Shown: piece after piece, positions 62,152-64,000 of the stretch
Position numbering within the stretch: the stretch's first letter is position 1
How the letters are laid out: the number at the start of each line of letters is the position of its first letter
NCBI RefSeq assembly: GCF_016841685.1
Contig: NZ_JAENYR010000004.1
Location: 1-64,000, forward strand
Source: Thiohalomonas denitrificans
Lineage (GTDB): Bacteria; Pseudomonadota; Gammaproteobacteria; Thiohalomonadales; Thiohalomonadaceae
Reading direction: 5' to 3'
DNA: 64,000 nucleotides
Notes under the pieces: generated by a model
What the model was told of the DNA's origin: nothing
Databases searched by the model: none
Seen by the model: the letters and a program-made list of their open reading frames with translations, nothing else
Made by a program: the position numbers and the translations under genes

Positions 62152-63393
62152 ATGGCGTTAATCGTACAAAAATACGGCGGCACGTCCGTCGGCAGTGCAG
62201 ACCGAATCACCAACGTTGCACGAAAGGTCAAGAAATTCCGTGATCGCGGCGATGATGTCGTCGTTGTGGTTTCGGCCATGAGCGGCGAAACCAATCGGCT
62301 CACCGATCTGGCCAAAAGCATTATGCCCGAGCCGGATGTGCGGGAGATGGATGTGCTGCTCTCTACGGGTGAGCAGGTGACCATCGCACTTCTGTCCATG
62401 GCGCTCCAGCAGTTGGGTTGCGAGGCCCGCTCCTATACCGGTGCGCAGGTGAATATTCTCACCGATAGCGCTCATAGCAAGGCCCGTATCCTGGGAATCG
62501 ACGAGGAACGGGTGCGTGATGATCTGGGGGCCGGTCGCGTAGTGGTCGTCGCCGGCTTTCAGGGGATGGATGAAGAGGGCAATATCACGACCTTGGGGCG
62601 AGGTGGTTCGGATACCACGGCTGTGGCACTCGCGGCGGCGCTCCAGGCCGATGAGTGCCAGATCTATACCGATGTGGACGGCGTCTATACCACCGATCCA
62701 CGGGTAGTCTCCGGTGCACGCAGGCTGGAACGGATCACCTTCGAAGAGATGCTGGAGATGGCCAGCCAGGGTTCAAAGGTACTGCAGATCCGCGCCGTCG
62801 AGTTTGCCGGAAAATACAATGTCCCGCTCCGGGTCCTCTCCTCTTTTCAGGAAGGTCCCGGAACGCTGATTACCTACGAGGAAGACGGAATGGAAGAACC
62901 GCTGATCTCCGGTATCGCCTTTAATCGTGACGAGGCCAAGCTGACCATTCAGGGGGTGCCGGATCAACCCGGCATCGCCTCCTTGATTCTCGGGCCGATC
63001 GGTGAGGCGAACATCGAGGTCGACATGATCGTTCAGAACGTCAGTGCCGATGGTTCCATGACCGATTTCACCTTCACCGTGCACCGCAACGATTACGAAC
63101 AGGCACTGCAAATGCTGCGCGAGACCGCCACAGCGGTGGGGGCGCGTGAGGTGGCTGGCGACAACAAGATCGCCAAGATTTCGCTGGTCGGTGTGGGCAT
63201 GCGTTCCCACGCCGGGATCGCCAGTACCATGTTCGCGGCTTTGGCCAAAGAAGGTATCAACATTCGGATGATCTCCACCTCGGAAATCAAGATTTCGGTG
63301 GTTATCGACGAAAAATACCTGGAGCTTGGCGTACGTGCCCTGCACAATGCCTTCAAGCTCGAGCAGGAGCCGGTTGCGTCCACGGAAGCGTGA
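62152..63393 (+). CDS. lysC: Aspartate kinase LysC
   Basis: First step of the aspartate pathway (Lys, Thr, Met, DAP). The 413-residue product has the kinase core with the [10 protein letters not shown]-loop at residues 6-14, [16 protein letters not shown] near 151, and two C-terminal ACT domains (about 260-400) that bind allosteric lysine/threonine. No homoserine dehydrogenase fusion. ATG at 62152 ([10 protein letters not shown]) gives the exact family start; the ORF is open for 63 further codons through the repeats. The alaS-lysC-csrA order is typical of this lineage. Confidence 0.96.
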   Translation: MALIVQKYGGTSVGSADRITNVARKVKKFRDRGDDVVVVVSAMSGETNRLTDLAKSIMPEPDVREMDVLLSTGEQVTIALLSMALQQLGCEARSYTGAQVNILTDSAHSKARILGIDEERVRDDLGAGRVVVVAGFQGMDEEGNITTLGRGGSDTTAVALAAALQADECQIYTDVDGVYTTDPRVVSGARRLERITFEEMLEMASQGSKVLQIRAVEFAGKYNVPLRVLSSFQEGPGTLITYEEDGMEEPLISGIAFNRDEAKLTIQGVPDQPGIASLILGPIGEANIEVDMIVQNVSADGSMTDFTFTVHRNDYEQALQMLRETATAVGAREVAGDNKIAKISLVGVGMRSHAGIASTMFAALAKEGINIRMISTSEIKISVVIDEKYLELGVRALHNAFKLEQEPVASTEA

Positions 63394-63520
63394 TTCAACG
63401 CACACATCGTGCGCAAGACAGTTCAACGACAGCACTCTGTGGCGGATAAGCTGTCGAACAGGAAAGTGTGAGGCATTCACGCTAATGGAAAAACGGATTG
63501 TACTGAGGAGAGTATAGACG

Positions 63521-63709
63521 ATGTTGATTTTGACTCGGCGGGTGGGTGAAACACTCGTGATTGGTGATGAAGTGACGGTAACCGTTTTGGGTATCAAGGG
63601 TAACCAGGTACGTATCGGGGTGAATGCTCCCAAGGATGTCTCGGTGCATCGTGAGGAGATCTATGAACGGATTCAGCGTGAGAAGAACGGTGAAGAAATC
63701 CCTTCCTGA
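63521..63709 (+). CDS. csrA: Carbon storage regulator CsrA
   Basis: Dimeric RNA-binding protein that represses or stabilises mRNAs by binding GGA motifs near ribosome-binding sites, antagonised by CsrB-type RNAs. The 62-residue product is canonical: [49 protein letters not shown] at 63521 with GAGGAGAG upstream. The 80-nt leader contains five GGA triplets (including CAGGA and the SD GAGGA), as expected for CsrA autorepression. A candidate antagonist RNA lies at 43302-43488. tRNA-Ser follows, as in many gammaproteobacteria. Confidence 0.97.
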   Translation: MLILTRRVGETLVIGDEVTVTVLGIKGNQVRIGVNAPKDVSVHREEIYERIQREKNGEEIPS

Positions 63710-63765
63710 GGGATAAGGCCCTTTACGTTGGCCCTTCTCATTTAGTATCCTTGCGCGCTCGCAAA

Positions 63766-63857
63766 GGAGAGATGGCCGAGTGGCTGAAGGCGCTCCCCTG
63801 CTAAGGGAGTATGGGGTTTATCCCCCATCGAGGGTTCGAATCCCTCTCTCTCCGCCA
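63766..63857 (+). tRNA. tRNA-Ser (anticodon GCT)
   Basis: A 92-nt class II tRNA with encoded CCA. The acceptor GGAGAGA pairs with TCTCTCC, the anticodon arm CTCCCCTGCTAAGGGAG shows GCT, there is a long variable arm (TATGGGGTTTATCCCCCA), and the T-arm contains GGTTCGAATCC. It reads AGC/AGU. It follows csrA by 56 bp. Confidence 0.96.
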
Positions 63858-63895
63858 TACAAAGAAGCGATACGTAGCCGGATAGCACCGGTCCA

Positions 63896-63927
63896 TGGCG
63901 GAGCCCGCCCGAGAGGGATTTGAACCC
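63896..63927 (-). repeat. Inverted, partial copy of the tRNA-Ser 3' end
   Basis: On the minus strand, GGGTTCAAATCCCTCTC followed by CTCCGCCA resembles the T-arm and acceptor end of the adjacent tRNA-Ser (TTCGAATCCCTCTC..CTCCGCCA). The order is kept, but a spacer of seven bases replaces part of the acceptor stem. Confidence 0.55.
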
Positions 63928-63941
63928 GACAGAGGGTTTGA

Positions 63942-63992
63942 CCGAATCGCCTGGAGCGATTCGGAACGACCGCAGGTCGGCCCCGAAGGGGC
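63942..63992. other. Three consecutive short hairpins at the window end
   Basis: CCGAATCGC/GCGATTCGG (63942-63950, 63956-63964), CGACC/GGTCG (63967-63979) and GCCCC/GGGGC (63980-63992) lie one after another without a coding frame. The sequence is cut by the window edge. Confidence 0.6.
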
Positions 63993-64000
63993 GGAGGGCA

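Overview
The window is a roughly 60% G+C chromosomal segment of a gammaproteobacterium. The gene order queG<>nnrD-tsaE-amiB-mutL-miaA-hfq-hflX-hflK-hflC-yjeT-purA-rnr-rlmB-rpsF-rpsR-rplI-dnaB-alr and, at the other end, pncC-recA-recX-alaS-lysC-csrA-tRNA-Ser is the classical gammaproteobacterial order. HisZ beside PurA, a DUF2232 protein between rpsR and rplI, and AddAB instead of RecBCD point away from enterics, towards early-branching, Chromatiales-like lineages. That placement is an inference from gene content only.

Layout. 1-2081: minus-strand queG and a ketohexokinase-like sugar kinase. 2101-15612: a long plus-strand run for NAD(P)HX repair, t6A/i6A tRNA modification, cell separation, mismatch repair, Hfq, HflX/K/C, HisZ and PurA. 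15828-15914: tRNA-Leu(CAG) with its own promoter and terminator. 16063-26775: RNase R, RlmB, ribosomal proteins S6/S18/L9, DnaB, alanine racemase, a Nudix hydrolase and RadA. 26801-29687: minus-strand FHA, CorC/CBS and YpjD-like membrane proteins. 29968-39241: an MBL-fold hydrolase, Ffh, the rpsP-rimM-trmD-rplS operon, a TPR secretory protein, Ogt, XerD, a YajQ-like protein and DsbC. 39533-46839: minus-strand fdxA-addB-addA. 46866-48247: a nested insertion (a 59-bp mini-element plus an ISAs1-family IS). 48451-53287: a periplasmic binding protein and a very large PAS/GAF/GGDEF/EAL protein. 53485-63857: mutS, pncC-thpR-recA-recX-alaS-lysC-csrA and tRNA-Ser(GCT).

The most interesting signal is the 611-bp gap between addA and addB. 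On the plus strand it holds a compact RNA gene: a promoter, seven small predicted hairpins presenting GGA (mostly AGGGA) in their loops, nine GGA motifs in about 150 nt, and an intrinsic terminator. This is the architecture of CsrB/RsmZ RNAs, which sequester CsrA, and csrA itself lies in the same window with a GGA-rich leader. The binding-protein/c-di-GMP pair and an unassigned folded RNA ahead of it add further post-transcriptional and second-messenger signalling.

The intergenic regions are crowded with dispersed repeats: heptamer arrays (AGTNGNN) at gene 3' ends; fold-back elements placed directly at the stop codons of hisZ, rlmB and rplI; MITE-like elements with the same termini and 10-bp target duplications as the resident ISAs1 element; REP-type palindromes; and a triple repeat ahead of lysC. 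Several intrinsic terminators sit directly before the ribosome-binding site of the next co-directional gene, and one lies inside a signal-peptide coding region.
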